In this document: one piece after another, positions 37,803-50,337 of the stretch | Layout of the letters: each line of letters starts with the position of its first letter | How positions within the stretch are numbered: the stretch's first letter is position 1 | NCBI RefSeq assembly: GCF_001039355.2 | Contig: NW_019775824.1 | Coordinates: forward strand, 134,890-198,889 | DNA from: Lingula anatina | Lineage: Eukaryota; Brachiopoda; Lingulata; Lingulida; Lingulidae | Reading direction: 5' to 3' | DNA: 64,000 nucleotides | The notes under the pieces: generated by a model | Databases searched by the model: none | Told to the model about the DNA's origin: nothing | The model's input: the letters and a program-made list of their open reading frames with translations, nothing else | Program-made: the position numbers and the translations under genes

Positions 37803-38064
37803 GAGGCGGATCCAGGATTATTTGAAGGGGGGCCTGCAGATGCGAAGCCGCCCCTCCCCCCTTGGATTGGGGTTAGGGGCCCGCAGAAGGGCACGGAAAT
37901 TTTTTGGTATTTAAGAGAGTGAACGGTGCCAGTTGATACTGTTTAGAACTATGATTCAGCTAGTTTAAACTCTAATTTCAACAGCGGACGATTGGTGTGA
38001 TTTTTTTTTTCAGAAATCGAAAGGGGGGTCGTGATCCCCCTGATACCCCTAAATCCGCCACTTA
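37803..38064. repeat. Dispersed GGCGGATCCAGGATTATTTG repeat
   Basis: Full-length copy with an inverted GGCGGAT/ATCCGCC pair at the ends and the body motifs TTTTTGGTATTTAAGAG, GAACGGTGCC and ATGATTCAGCTAG. Other copies lie at 18225-18500, 20441-20545, 21203-21445, 38146-38365, 38870-39020 and 58118-58282. Confidence 0.7.
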
Positions 38065-38145
38065 CTGTGCCACTTTAAGGCACCCAAAAGTCAGCCATTT
38101 GGGTGACAATCTTAAGTAATAGCCAAACAGTAAATTGACAGTCTC

Positions 38146-38365
38146 GCCAGGGACGGATCAAGGATTATTTGAATGGGAGTCCGATATTTTTGGAATGACA
38201 GGCCGGGGAAAAGAAGCCGACCCTCGCCCCCTTGGAATGTTTTGGAGGGCAAACGCTGCCATTTGGTACGGTTTAGAAATATGAATAAGCTTATCAAAAT
38301 TCTAATTTCAAGAGAAGAAAATTAGTGTTATCTGTTTTCAGAAACCCCTAACTCCACCACTGTAT
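38146..38365. repeat. Dispersed GGCGGATCCAGGATTATTTG repeat, second copy
   Basis: It starts GGACGGATCAAGGATTATTTG and shares GCTGCCATTTGGTACGGTTTAG with the other copies; its right end has decayed to AACTCCACCACTG. Confidence 0.6.
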
Positions 38366-40772
38366 GACTTGGTGTTATGGCGGGCAAGCTACTGAATTAA
38401 TTCAAGTTTGGTCGCCTATATTGATACATGTAGATTTTCCCGGAACGTTCCTAGTTAGATGACTTCAGATGCTTTACTTCCATTTTGTTTTACACGGAGA
38501 TTGCTGAGAGATTACTGATATTACCGCGATTTCACTGATTTTGACTTCATCTGTGACGCACGATGAGAGCCCAAGCGGTTCACACCTTAGAGGTTCAAGT
38601 TTTGAATAGTCCGCCATTTGTAATGTCGACTGTGGAGTTGCCCCAGGCACTTTATGATCATATGAACAGTCTTGATAAGCAGGGGCCCAAGGGGGATGAG
38701 CAGGAAAAAAAGATTGGGTAAAGCAAAAGGGTCAACGTAACTTTTGAAAGAACCTTTCTTGCTGAGAAGCTGTGCACGCCAACGACAGCGCTGTGCTTGA
38801 CCCACCCGCCCACCGTATAGGCTATACGTTTTACTTCTTGTAGTAATAAAATGCAATTTTCATAAATCATATCTAGCTGAAGGGCCTCAAAATATTTTGG
38901 TGTTTTGAAGGTCAAACGGTGCCATTTTGAATGGTTAGACCTATAAATCAGCTAGTTTTATAAAATTCCTTTTCCAAGAGGGGAATATTAGTGTGCTTTT
39001 TATCAGAAACCGAAGATGTACACTAAGTGAAAAAAATTATTACTGAGTATTTTTTCACTTGAATAAAATCCATTTTTCTGTAGTTAAATGACCAGTATGA
39101 TCTTGGGAAAATGGACACTTTTTTACAAACCACATAAAATGAATACTGTAAATTTCATTTGCCAGGCCTTAAAGATGCATACAAAGTCCATTTTTTGTCA
39201 CAAAACCGACCAAATGCCAGCATATAGTTTCAAGTAGTATAACTAAGAGAATTACCAAAAGGCATTATTTAATTTTACCCTAAAATAATGTTTGAACGGA
39301 TTTTTCTGCTAGCATTCTATGCTGTATGTCAATAGGGCAGAAAAGTAGGTCACGAAAGTAGGTTAAATTTCCGACCAAAAATTTAAAGAAAGGAGCAGTC
39401 TAAAGCTCTTTTATGGCTGATCGAGTGATCTATTCAGTTTAACCCTTGGCATGCCGAATTGATATGGAGAAACATATAAAAATATTTAGTACTTATATAA
39501 AACGTGCCTATATGATACGGAAAGAGTTCATGTATAATGAGTAACGCCCTAGTTTGTATATATACATTCTATTATTTACACTTGTATGTAATTATGTTAT
39601 ATTTTATTAAGTTTATTTATACATATTTTATTGTTTCTTTTTTTTTCTTGATCATTAATATATTAAAATAATATAAATTAAATAGTGACTTATAAGCCCA
39701 CTGGGGCTGGGTACAAAAAGAAAAAAATGTATCTGTATTGCTTGCATTATAGCACAGGTCACTTAAATAAACAAACAACATTGGCTCATTATGGTGTCAG
39801 CAATGCAAGGACCCAAATGAGATCTGAACTAGATTGGGATCGGGCCTGTGACATTTATGTATAAGGCTTAGGATTATTTAGGGTAGTGCTCTCTCTCTCT
39901 TTCTCTCAAATTTGAAATCGGTGAAAAACTGACTACTTTTTCGAACAGGTTTGATGGTCCAGTGATCTCACGACAGTTAAAATACGTCGTCCAGATATGA
40001 CTTTGTCACCCTGGTTAAATTCACTGCAAGTAAGACATTGTTGTGTAATATTATAGTAATGTGTTCTATTTACAGGTGCTTCAAGGGTTTTTGATCCATT
40101 TGGTTTGGGTGCGCTGATTAATCCATCACCAAATTCAGAGTCCTGTAGCCAAGAGGGCAGCCAGGTGAGTAACCACCTGTATCTCTCTATCTCTCTCTCT
40201 CATACAGACTTGACACTTATTGGGAATATTTTTCCAAATCGTTTTTTTTTTTTTTTTACTACTTTTCTGACTAAATAATAAAGAAAACAAGGATTTAAAT
40301 CGTGTTTTACTAAGTTACTAATTTAATAATCATATAAATATGATTGTGACAGTTCTTTAACTCAGTTAATCTAATTAAGAAAACAAAAGGCATGACTGAT
40401 TCTAAGTCATACAACAGACATTAAAAGTGCTATTTCGATCTTTATATTTTCCAAATTATTATCTGTGAAAGAGTTATACACCCCAAAAAAGACGTTTATA
40501 TCGGTGTCTAGTCACAGCAACGGTCAGTGGTGCGTCTGGCCTTATCTGGCTGTTACCAGGGTTCTGTAGAAACAAGGTATTCCTTATGAGAGGTTTCTTG
40601 GAGTTTGATCTGGAATAATATTCCAGGCCACTGGTCGGGGCTTGTCCCATTTGGATCAGGTTTGTTGTACGACTAGTAGACAGATGATTTGGAGAATACC
40701 GGCTACCCACAGATTGTCTATAGGCCTAGGCTTCAAATCTGGTGAGCTTGATGACTGTGGTAGCTTGACCCT

Positions 40773-41017
40773 CCCCAGTGAAAATTTGTCTCATTTAACG
40801 CTCACTTACGGTTCTCAAGCTGTCCTAGAACCTAATGTTATTCTCTTTTAATGAAAAAAGTTCTTAATTTGTTCTAGGACATTCTGAAGGTCTTCCCCAA
40901 AACAGTTCTCGAACTGTTACATTCAACAACATTAGAACTGTGAAAAAATTCATCAAATGTTCTAGAATAGATTGAGAACCGTAAGTGAATGTTAAATGAG
41001 ATAAATTTTCCCAGGGG
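40773..41017. mobile_element. MITE in intron 2 of copy A
   Basis: Left terminus CCCCAGTGAAAATTTGTCTC and right terminus GAGATAAATTTTCCCAGGGG form arms of about 45 bases that also share ACTTACGGTTCTCAA. No ORF. Confidence 0.75.
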
Positions 41018-41766
41018 CTTGGTTCTGCAAGTAATCTGCAAATGCAAGTGCTCTATGTGGACAAATTGTTCCTAAGGAGTCCTCTAGCAAATGGTAGGCA
41101 TTTAATTACCAGATTATACCTGTATTTGATCTGGTTCAGGTTCCCATGACTGCCAAAGAAGTTTAGCACCAACGAGGATTCCGCTCCAAATACAGAGCAA
41201 CTCACGCTTAGTCGCAGACCTCTTCTAGATGTCTGTGAACTCTACTTTGACTACCATGGAAGTACAGTTGAAATCTGACCTCTCAAGTGAAAACCATAGG
41301 TTTCTAGTGTTGTGCCCAGAAACGTTGATGGTTCCCAACTCATTGCAGTAATAGACGAGGATACTGCGCTATCCACAGAGACTTTCTCAAAGATTACCTG
41401 GTATAGTAGTCTGCCAAAACCAGTCCGACGGTCACAAAGAGCATTGAGAAATATTGTCTGGTAGCAATCTGTCCATCAGTGTGCCTGGACCACATGTTCA
41501 TAGTCATATTTGGACCAAAAGTACTACCCAAATATATCACCGCATATTACGTAATGTAGCAGTGCTTCAGACAGGGCAGTCAGGTAATTAGTACTAACAC
41601 ACCTTACTATACATTTCTCTATCCACACGTTTCACATGAGATACACGTTATAAAAATGAATAACACTTTTACCTAGATAAACCGTTTTATTTAAATCAAA
41701 ATGGTCCATATTAAATGTCAAGTCTGTACCTGTATATATAAAGCTATTTTAATGTGTCCCTCCCTG

Positions 41767-41769
<3 letters not shown>

Positions 41770-41798
<29 letters not shown>
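41770..41798. repeat. (GA)n microsatellite
   Basis: About 14 GA units within intron 2 of copy A. Confidence 0.95.
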
Positions 41799-41801
<3 letters not shown>

Positions 41802-42123
41802 GAGAGGTAAAATTTGCATATAATTAGCCAAGAACTAATTTACCTTTTCCTGTTGTCAAATACCTTGTCGTCCGTAATGCCAGCTCACGGCACTAATAAT
41901 ATGGCTCCATACTTCAGAATAAGGTTAATTCAGGGAATTCCCAGCGATACAGTAATAGTAAGGATAGCAATAGTTGTTAGTGAAATCCATTAATTGGTAC
42001 ACAAAATGCAACATCTCTTATAAGATTTTTAAAAAAAAACCAAACTTTTAATGCCTATTAAAACTACGCTTAGGAATATTAGTCTAGTTGGATTTTTGAA
42101 AAAAGGCTCTGCATAAGGAGCAA

Positions 42124-43347
42124 GGGGCATTCTGGGGTTAAAGTTGGGAACTAGGCTTATTAGCATAATTTTGGCATGCTGAATCGGATTAACCCGGTTC
42201 CCAAGCGAAATTTTACCTTTTTAACTGTCTAATTTGCAAAAAAAAAAATGACCGCCAGATTTCCAAATGTCTGCAATATTTCTGTAACTAGACAGGCGAA
42301 AATGGCAAATGAAGTGTTTTTACCTATATTTTCAGGGTCGAGGAACATTATGAAGATATTTCTGTTAGAATTAGGTTAACACAATTTTCCTAAATATGGA
42401 AATTAGGATCACCATTACTGAAAATATGCAAATATGACACATGAAGTGTCTACACCTATGTTCTCAGGGTCAGGGAATGTGATGAATCAGATGTCTTGTC
42501 TGATGGGTAGCACTGACTTTGTGTGTCGTGTCCAAGTAGCACCTTTTATTGTTTCTTCCCTGTATCTGTCCAACACAAGTCAATCTGCTGATAGTTAGAA
42601 CCTGCCTTCAGAACTGCTCTTACGTATGTATCAGCCAAACTATTAAAGGCCACTGCATTGTCAGGCTTTCCCAGTGAAATTACCAGTGCTTGCATTGCAT
42701 TACATGAATTACTTGATTCAGCAAATCCCTCCATTGCATTTACAAGGGAATCACCTTTTTCAAATCTAGGTAAAAGGGGCAGTTGTGTGATCCAATATGT
42801 TTACATCCCAATGGCAGCGCAGTATTTTTAAATACTTAAAATTAAAAGTAAAATGGCTAAATTCAATTCAGATTCGAATAATTGCTACAGTGTGACAGTG
42901 TAGCACTTATTACTGTTTTGGTTATGGTGAAAATGTCTTAACCACTTTCCCTAACCCTGAAAACATGGGCGTGGGTATTCATGTGTCTTGTTTGCTTGCC
43001 TAGTTAAAGAGATACAGAAGTAAAACGGTTTTTCAGTAATGGCGATCCTAATTTCCATATTTAGGAAAATTGTGTTAACCTAATTCTAACAGAAATATTT
43101 TCATAATGTTCCGTGAACCTGAAAATATAGGTAAAAACACTTCATTTGCCATTTTCGCCTGTCTACTTACAGAGATATTGCAGAAAATTGGAAATCTGCC
43201 GGACATTTTATTTATTTATTTATTTATTTATTTTTTATTCATTTATTTATTTTTTTATTTTGCAAATTGGACAGTTAAAAACGCAAAATTTCACTTGGGA
43301 ATATGCTTATAAGCCTGGTTCCCAACTTTTACCCCCACAATGCCCCT
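42124..43347. mobile_element. Foldback element with about 360-base arms
   Basis: The left arm (42124-42485) and right arm (42930-43347) are inverted copies, for example GGGGCATTCTGGGG with CCCCCACAATGCCCC and TTAGGTTAACACAATTTTCC with its complement. The right arm has gained an (ATTT)n run at 43206-43258. The centre holds a short minus-strand frame described separately. Confidence 0.75.
42546..42734 (-). pseudogene. Remnant coding fragment inside the foldback element
   Basis: A 62-codon minus-strand frame contains SLGKPDNAVAFNSLADTYV and VLKAGSNYQQID. This resembles a conserved block I recall from repetitive, uncharacterised ORFs of marine invertebrates (LxKPxxxxTFxxLADxYVxxVLxxGxxYxRIDVVFD). 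After QQID the expected continuation is lost and a stop follows. Probably a captured or degraded transposon-borne fragment; the recognition is from memory of a pattern only. Confidence 0.3.
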
Positions 43348-43558
43348 ACTATTTATATTTTGTGGAAATTCCACTAGACTATATTTTAGGATAACCGTCT
43401 TAACATAGAGAAATCGTCTAAAAACGTCTAGAAATCTATCAGTGAGTAAATACCTATTTAAATATGTCATTCCGTGTTTAACTCCAAAAGTGCCTTACCC
43501 AAAACTGTTATTAAGCACATTATATTTGTATATGTAATAGTGTTTAATTTTGTTACAG

Positions 43559-44200
43559 GGCATCTGTGCTGACGAAAAGGACCAATGCTCAAAACCAATA
43601 TTATTAATCTTCAATATGGATTTCCCTTTGAAATTGGCACTCAGTGTCGATGGTCCCCTCAATATTACACAAGTTGGTGGAGTTTGCCCGGTTTTCAAAG
43701 ACGGTATTTATAAACTATTCAAGAGTGATCCTCCCCCTTTCCTCACTGCTATACTGGGTACGAGATGGCTGTTCTTAAGTCCCTATAACGTCCGCTGTGC
43801 CGAGCTACCAACTAATGACAATGGCGAAGAATGGCACAATTCTAGCGTTCTGGCAACACTGTCCAGTCAGGTCAGATTGAGGAAAGAGATAAGAAGTTAT
43901 CGAGAAGGCTTTAAAATGTTCGAATCTTTTCGCTATAAACTTGACATCGCGCTGCGTGCAAATGCTAAGTTTATAACGTTTAGGAATGCCGATTATCAAA
44001 TTCATCTTTCCCGCTATGAAGAAAACCATTGCGCCAACATGGATAAATCTCTTGAATCAAATGTTGAAACACCGATAGAGGATACAGATTATGAAAATGT
44101 CTTGGTTTCTAGTGGTAACCAGTGGTTAATTCAGTGGGAATTTGCAGTGTGTGCTTTAGGTGTCTTTGTGAGCGCGGGCGTGTTGATTCGAAGTGGCTGA
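43559..44200 (+). CDS. Exon 3 of copy A: C-terminal ectodomain and hydrophobic tail
   Basis: The acceptor TTTTGTTACAG opens phase 0 and the frame ends at TGA 44198-44200. It has conserved Cys residues (ICADEKDQC, GVC, RCAEL, HCAN) and an amphipathic segment rich in R, E and F. It closes with about 22 hydrophobic residues and only RSG after them, which fits a GPI-anchor signal better than a transmembrane helix with a cytoplasmic tail. Confidence 0.75.
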   Translation, partial: GICADEKDQCSKPILLIFNMDFPLKLALSVDGPLNITQVGGVCPVFKDGIYKLFKSDPPPFLTAILGTRWLFLSPYNVRCAELPTNDNGEEWHNSSVLATLSSQVRLRKEIRSYREGFKMFESFRYKLDIALRANAKFITFRNADYQIHLSRYEENHCANMDKSLESNVETPIEDTDYENVLVSSGNQWLIQWEFAVCALGVFVSAGVLIRSG

Positions 44201-44334
44201 AAATGTAGATTGAAGATGCATTGTCGTTTTTGACAGATATCCCTGACTCAGCCATGTCTTGATGTAAATAGAATTTGCTTAGGCTTAGTAGTTTATTGTT
44301 GTTCAGCACTACATTATAAACTTTGCGCTTTTTC

Positions 44335-44340
44335 ATTAAA
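44335..44340 (+). terminator. Poly(A) signal ATTAAA of copy A
   Basis: ATTAAA about 135 bases after the stop, the common variant signal. Confidence 0.4.
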
Positions 44341-46860
44341 CTAAAAAACCTATGTGTTTATATATGTTTCGGTTTTTCCATTGAGACGCAAATGGTAATT
44401 TTCGCAAAAATAAGTTCTTTTAAACATTACTTGATGGAATGCGACTAAGGACTCTACAAACATACACAGAAACATTTAATGATATGGAGATTTAGTACAA
44501 TATCATAATATAATAAATACACTACCTATGTGTCACTTTTGTCATTTTCTTTACTAAGTTTCAGACAAGTTAGAAATTCTTTGTTTATCTAATCACTCAC
44601 TGCTGGTGCAAAATGTAAAATAACGCTGCAATCAAGAACAGAATGTATTTATTAACCTGCAACCAACGTCATATTTAAAGATATAATTTTTATGAAAGAA
44701 AAAGCCGGCTTTGTGCTGTACTTCCTTTCCGAATATACGGACCCCCACCGGCCCTAAAAGACGCTATCAATATCCATCTGGATGTTCATATGGACGTTAA
44801 AGCATTACAAAGCAATCAGCAAAGTTCTTGCAAACGACCGCTGAGATAATCGTATTTGGTGCATGCCAATTATAAAAATTCAATATACATCCAACCTACA
44901 TTAACCATTCTTCTTAACTACCTGTATAAAGTGGAATAGTACAGGAGATAAAACAGCCTAGACCTAAGCTCATTTTACAGCTTCCTTTTCATTTTGATTC
45001 TACACTCTCCCAATTATTTATTTATTTATTTATTTAGTTGTTATTATTATTATACCTATGGCTTTTTGTTAATAATAAAATACCGAGTTGATATTTGACA
45101 AAGAATATTTTCCAAAACATTTTCCTAGAATTTTCAAGGGCGTGTCCATGGGAAAACCAGTCCAAATGGGGAAAATGCGACAAGGTGGAAATTATGGATA
45201 TACACCATATTTGGTGTGCTTGTATGATCATCTATATGTTTAATATACGAGGCTACAATATTTCCCTTAACAAATCCCTATATTTTATGTACATTTGACC
45301 AGTGGCGTTCTCGGGGATTAATCAACCAAAAAGTCAGCTAAAAACGGGGCAATTTTGATTTGTCTTACAGTTTATGCCATTGTCACCAAATGATTTCGTT
45401 TGATGTCATATTCTCTATTCATAAATAAATGCTTCTCGCTATTCTACACCTTTTCTGTTGTAACAGTTAGACTATACCCCAAGTTCTTGAATTTTCATAT
45501 GAGAGTCCCATGGGACGGTGGGTAATGATTACAGTTCACGGGAAATAAAATCACATTAAATAAAAGCTTTATTCAAATCTCACTGATAATGCGCGTCGAA
45601 AATCCTGAAAACCACGAATTGTCGGGTATAACGACTTATACCCGTTACTTCAGCTATCTCTGTTAAATTTTAATAAACAACCGGTGTAAACCACTGTTAG
45701 TTGTACCAATTTTCTTGTTAACACAAACAACTTACACTTTTTAAAAACCATGTGAAACGAAAGTGCTGCCACCGGATCAACACAACGTCATTAACCAACA
45801 AGTCGGAAAGTTTCGTTTGCAAACATTATAAGAAATCATATATCAACACGCTGTAGACACACACGTGCCATGAGACACCTGACCTTTAACGAATGCTAAT
45901 TAGGGGTCACAATAAATTTGATGTCATTTGGTGGTGTGTTTTCAATTTTGTGGACATTTCTGGACCTTTGCAGAAATCACAGTGAAACATAAAATTTGAG
46001 GGAGTACATGTGATAAAGGTGAATAAATGGTATAAAATATGGATATCTTCTACGAATTTTCTGTACCATTAATCAATTGTATAGCATAATTCAATAACAT
46101 AATGCAGCACAGAAGGTTTCCAGAAATTACACTAAAATTACCATGACTATAATATCTGAACAAATTGTGTGAATTTTTTTTTTCTCTGGTTTGCATATAA
46201 AAAGGGTTTTTTAATTCCCTTCCCTTATTTGCCATCGTCACTGTAATAAAACAAAATGCAATCCAGTTTCTGATCTGTATGCATATGGCACACTACAGGA
46301 CTCTCTTACCACTTTCATTTGCAAACAAAGTGTCATCTTGTGGTTTTGTTTCAAAACTACCAAGATAGAGTGTACATTGTGCCACTTTGCTTTCTTATCC
46401 ATAAATATGTGGCCATTGTATGGTGTTTTGACTCCTGCCAAGTTCTCCATTACCAGTGCCTGTTTGTTAAAGCCGTTGTCTAACCTGCTGAAAGTTTTTT
46501 ATGGGACAACCCAACCTTGTGACAATTCTGCGGGGAAAACTCCCTCCTGTGTCAAACGACAATTTACTTCGCTCACCTAGGAACCACTTTTCTAAAACAG
46601 AAGAGAAATAAAGACGTTCAATGGTCACGCTACAGTTAACGTACTACGAATGGCAGCCCTAAATTCAGATGCCTATTACCGTCACGGTTAGGTAATGAAA
46701 ACATTAAATCATTTTCCCCTTGTGACAATGTACAAACATGTGTCAGGGGTGACAGTTTTTGGTAGGTGGGTACAGCAATATGTAAAATGCTTAACCACAA
46801 CACTCAGAAGAAAGATACGTCAGTCTCAACAGAGAACATAAGGGGTTTTTAATGTCACCC
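44341..46860. other. Intergenic stretch between copies A and B
   Basis: There is a (TTTA)n run near 45018-45037 and otherwise AT-rich DNA. A minus-strand open stretch at about 46238-46578, interrupted by one stop, has protein-like composition but no family I recognise. The CATCGTCACTGTAAT(A/G)AAACAAAATG box near 46232 recurs near 49870, so this stretch belongs to the duplicated segment. Confidence 0.45.
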
Positions 46861-46979
46861 TAACATTGTGCAATTGCGTTACAAGCACACTTCTGGGCTC
46901 ATACTTAATCTACCACCAACATTGGTGTGACAACAAATTATATGAGGGAACATAAATAACATTTTTACAAAACAAGAAT

Positions 46980-49400
46980 ATTCAGTTGCTTACATTAAAA
47001 TCGCACTCTTTCTGTTTTTTGTTACAATGCTGCACAATAAGTTCAAACGAAACAAATCATCTCAAAAGCCCAAAATTCGTATGAGATAAAAAAACGCGTT
47101 ACTGTGTAGTGTAGTTAGTTTCAAGTTACGCGTTGAAACTTGGCATGCCCTGTCAATCAGTCACGCATTTTGCATAGAATTACAGAAAAGATGCGCCGTG
47201 GGATAAGTATCACTATATCAGTTAGGGGTCAAAACACATAAGTTATTGTTTCATGTCCTGTCAATAAGTTATTCAACGTACAATGTAATACGTCAATTCT
47301 GGTTGTCGATCCTTTACAGAAAAGTTTTACAGAGAAACTCAACGTGTCTGGAAACAAAGTTTAGAAGAATGTCAAAGAAGTTCAAACAGCTAGGACACGA
47401 GTTAAGCATACGTTCAGGGTTTAAAACAAGATAGTGATGATATAATCCAATTACTTAGCTAGACCTCTAATCGGCATTTCGATAAATGGAGATGGACCAG
47501 ACGAAACATCCCTACTGTATCGTGTCCATGAATTAACATATCACTCGTTGGGCAGATCAAAACATCACACGAGTTACCTTGTTTTATCAAATGTGCATGC
47601 ATACCATTGAACAAAATTGAGCCTTGTTAATTTCAGACATTTCACATATGCTATTTTTCCATGCCCTGTCAATCAGTCACGCATGTTGCACAGAAATACA
47701 GAAAAGATTAACCATGGAATACGTATCGCTATATCAGTTAGCTACAGGTAGGTGTCAAGATACGACAATTTTCTTGTTGATCTTTCACAGAATGTTTTAC
47801 GGAGGAACTCAGCTTGTTTGGAAACAAAGTTTCAAAGAATGTCATAGAAGGTTAAACAGCCAGGGACCGAGTTAATCATACGTTCAGGGTTTAGGAAAAG
47901 ATAGTCATGATAAAAACCAATTAGTTACACCTCTAATCCCAATTTTTATAAACGGTGCTGGACCACAAGAAACATCCCTACTATATCATGTCCATGAACA
48001 TATCACACGTGGGGCAATTAAAAAAATCAAACGAGTTACCTTTTTTATCAAATTTGCATTGAACAAGATGGGGCCTTGTTAATTTCACACATATATTTTA
48101 CATATGCGAGGGTTACATCAGCAAGAAATCGTCTTTAAAAAGAAACGTGTTACCGTATTGTGTTGTTAGCCTCAAAGACCCCGTACGATCTTGGCATGCC
48201 CTGTCAATCAGTCACGCATTTTACATAGAAATACAGGAAAAGATGAGCCGTGGAATAAGCATGACTATATCAGTTAGGTGTCAAAATACATAACTTATTG
48301 TTTCATGTCCTGTCAATAAGTCATCCACTCAATCGATGTAATACGACGATTTTGTTTGTTGATCCTTCACAGAAAAGATTTACAGAGAAACTCAACGTGT
48401 CTGGAAGCAAAGTTTAGAAAAATGTCAAAGAAGGTCAAACAGGCCCGAGTTAACCATACGTGCAGGGTTTTAAAACATGATAGTCATGATATAATCCAAT
48501 TACTTAGTTAGACCTCTAATCGCCATCTCGATAAATGTAGATGGGCCAGACGAAACATACCTGCTGTAAAGTGTCTATCACTCATTGCATGGGCAATTAA
48601 AAACATCACACGAATTACCGTGTAATACGTAATACGACGATTTTGTATGTCGATCCTTCACAGAGAAGTTTTACAGAGAAACTTAACTTTTCTGGAAACA
48701 AACTTTAAAAGAATGTCAAAGAAGGTCAAACAGCCTGGGCCCGAGTTAATCATACCTCCAGGGTTTCAAAACAAGAAAGTCATAATATAACCCAATTAGT
48801 TACACCTCTAATAGCCTCTTTTGTAAATGGAGCTGGACCAGACGAAACATCCTTACTATATCATGCCCATGAACATATTACACTGGCCAATTCAAAACAT
48901 CAAACGAGTTACCTTGCTTTATCAAATTTGCATGCACACCATTGAACAACTTTTGTTAATTTCACACAAACATTTTACGGAGAAACTTAACTTTTCTGGA
49001 AACAAAAAGAACACGTTACCGTGTTATGTAGTTAGCCTAAAAATAAACAGTACCATTTTGCCATGCTCTGTCCATCAGTGACGCATGTTGCATAGGACAG
49101 AAAAGATGCACTGTGGAATAATTATCACTATATCAGATCTGAGTCAAAATACATAAGTAATTGTTTCATGTCCTGTCAATAAGTCATCCACTCAATCGAT
49201 GTAATATGACGATTTTGTTTGTCAATCCTTCACAGAAAGGTTTTACAGAGAAACTCAACGTGTCTGGAAACAAAGTTTAGAAAAATGTCAAAGAAGGTCA
49301 AACAGGCCCGAGTTAATCATACCTGCGGGGTTTTAAAACAAAAAAGACATAATATAATCCAATTACTTACTTAGACCTCTAATCGCCATTTTTGAAAACG
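46980..49400. repeat. Upstream repeat array of copy B
   Basis: Monomers are marked by CATGCCCTGTCAATCAGTCACGCA-like boxes near 47145, 47660, 48195 and 49062, each followed by a TTACAGAGAAACTCAACGTG box and a CAGACGAAACATCC box. Spacing varies from about 0.5 to 0.87 kb and monomers are internally deleted. Short open frames in them are repeat artefacts. Confidence 0.8.
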
Positions 49401-50161
49401 CACTTAAGACTGAACACTTAGCCGTGACAAAAACACCCGTGATGTTTTGCAATGATTTTCCAGACGACCAAACAACAATACGAAAATAACTGGGTGATGC
49501 ATTTTGATTGTGGACTACCTCTAAAAATGCATATATGGGGTATTGATTTTATTCTCTATCAGGGTCACAAAGAGATTTTCGACTAGATATACACAATAAA
49601 CATTTATTTCTCAGGCAAATTCTGTGCACAAAGCTGAATTGACTCATCACACATCTAGCCGGTGGTGGAGAGTAGATTAATTTGAGGTAAATTAAGCTGT
49701 CATTTAGGACTAAGCACTGTTTACTTACTTCAATTTTAGGACCAAATGCAGCACAAGCGTTTTTTTTATGTTAATTACCCAACTATGAGCAGAATGGTTG
49801 AACAGATTTTGCACGTTTCACTTACTTGTATGTAAATGGAATGTCGTGTAAGTTCCTTCACTTATTCGGCCTCGTCACTGTAATGAAACAAAATGTAATT
49901 CAGTTTTCTTTTTTTTGCTTTGGATGCATTATAAACTACGTTTTGTTTTTTCTTTTTCATGTTCTTTTCTTTTTTATACTATGAAAAAGATGTGAAAATG
50001 TGTTACAATGTCACTCTGTAACATATGCTTCAGTTTAAAAAGAGAGAACTTTTGAAACTCGAGTCCTCCTTAAACTTTACACAAAACCATGGTGTTGGCC
50101 ACCAGAGTACATATACATGCACATACCGGGGGTATTCATGTACATTAAAATGTATGTATAA

Positions 50162-50337
50162 GGCCTCATTCAGAATAGGGGATTAACCAGTTACAGGGTC
50201 AAATATGGCCGTCCCACTTGAATACTTCCCCACGGGGAATCAATTCAGTGTCTATTAGCGGATTAAACGGCAGGTTTTGTAGTGGGTCGCCATATTTGAC
50301 CCTCAGACTAGTTAGTCCCCTATTCTGAATGGGGCCT
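50162..50337. mobile_element. MITE upstream of copy B
   Basis: GGCCTCATTCAGAATAGGGG pairs with CCCCTATTCTGAATGGGGCC, and further in GTCAAATATGG pairs with CCATATTTGAC. No ORF. It is inserted about 0.5 kb upstream of the copy B TATA element. Confidence 0.8.

Larger units (their letters stand above)
37004..39853. mobile_element. 2.85 kb TIR element in intron 1 of copy A
   Basis: The left end TGTCACAGGCCAGATCC and the right end GATCGGGCCTGTGACA are inverted, and similarity continues inward to GGGTC-TTGCATTG, about 80 bases. Copy B lacks it at the matching place. Inside are three GGATCC-type dispersed repeats (37803-38064, 38146-38365, 38870-39020) and no recognisable transposase, so it is non-autonomous. 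Confidence 0.65.
36878..40075. other. Intron 1 of copy A, enlarged by a transposon
   Basis: The intron is 3198 bases against 440 in copy B and 299 in copy C. The first about 125 and last about 220 bases align with the copy B intron; the rest is the TIR element at 37004-39853. Confidence 0.7.
40165..43558. other. Intron 2 of copy A, enlarged by two elements
   Basis: At 3394 bases it is 2.4 times the matching introns of copies B and C. The excess is largely a MITE (40773-41017) and a foldback element (42124-43347). A perfect Rel-type palindrome GGGAATTCCC lies at 41933-41942; the matching place in copies B and C reads CAAGGAATATAC, so it is not conserved. Confidence 0.6.
35662..44200 (+). pseudogene. 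SMB-like ectodomain gene, copy A, with an in-frame stop
   Basis: Exons are 35662-36877, 40076-40164 and 43559-44200 with donors GTATGT and GTGAGT and clean acceptors; phases (1 then 0) and exon 2 length (89 nt) equal those of copies B and C. The frame is open except for TGA 36244-36246 (codon 195), where copies B and C have CGA. This is a C-to-T change in a CpG, just after the somatomedin-B-like knot, so a truncated product would keep only the signal peptide, stalk and knot. Everything downstream, including the hydrophobic C-terminus, remains intact, so the lesion is recent, polymorphic or a sequencing error. ATG 35641 is an alternative in-frame start. Introns are 3.2 and 3.4 kb, swollen by the elements listed separately. 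Confidence 0.75.

Noticed and set aside
41933-41942. Perfect Rel/NF-kB palindrome GGGAATTCCC in intron 2 of copy A
   Set aside because: Not present at the matching place in copies B or C, and one such site in 64 kb has little weight.
46235-46602. Minus-strand stretch with protein-like composition (HKMTLCLQMKVV, VPYAYRSETGLHF)
   Set aside because: One internal stop, no family recognised, and part of it is duplicated near 49.87 kb with the surrounding repeats. It may be a decayed transposon gene; too uncertain to list.
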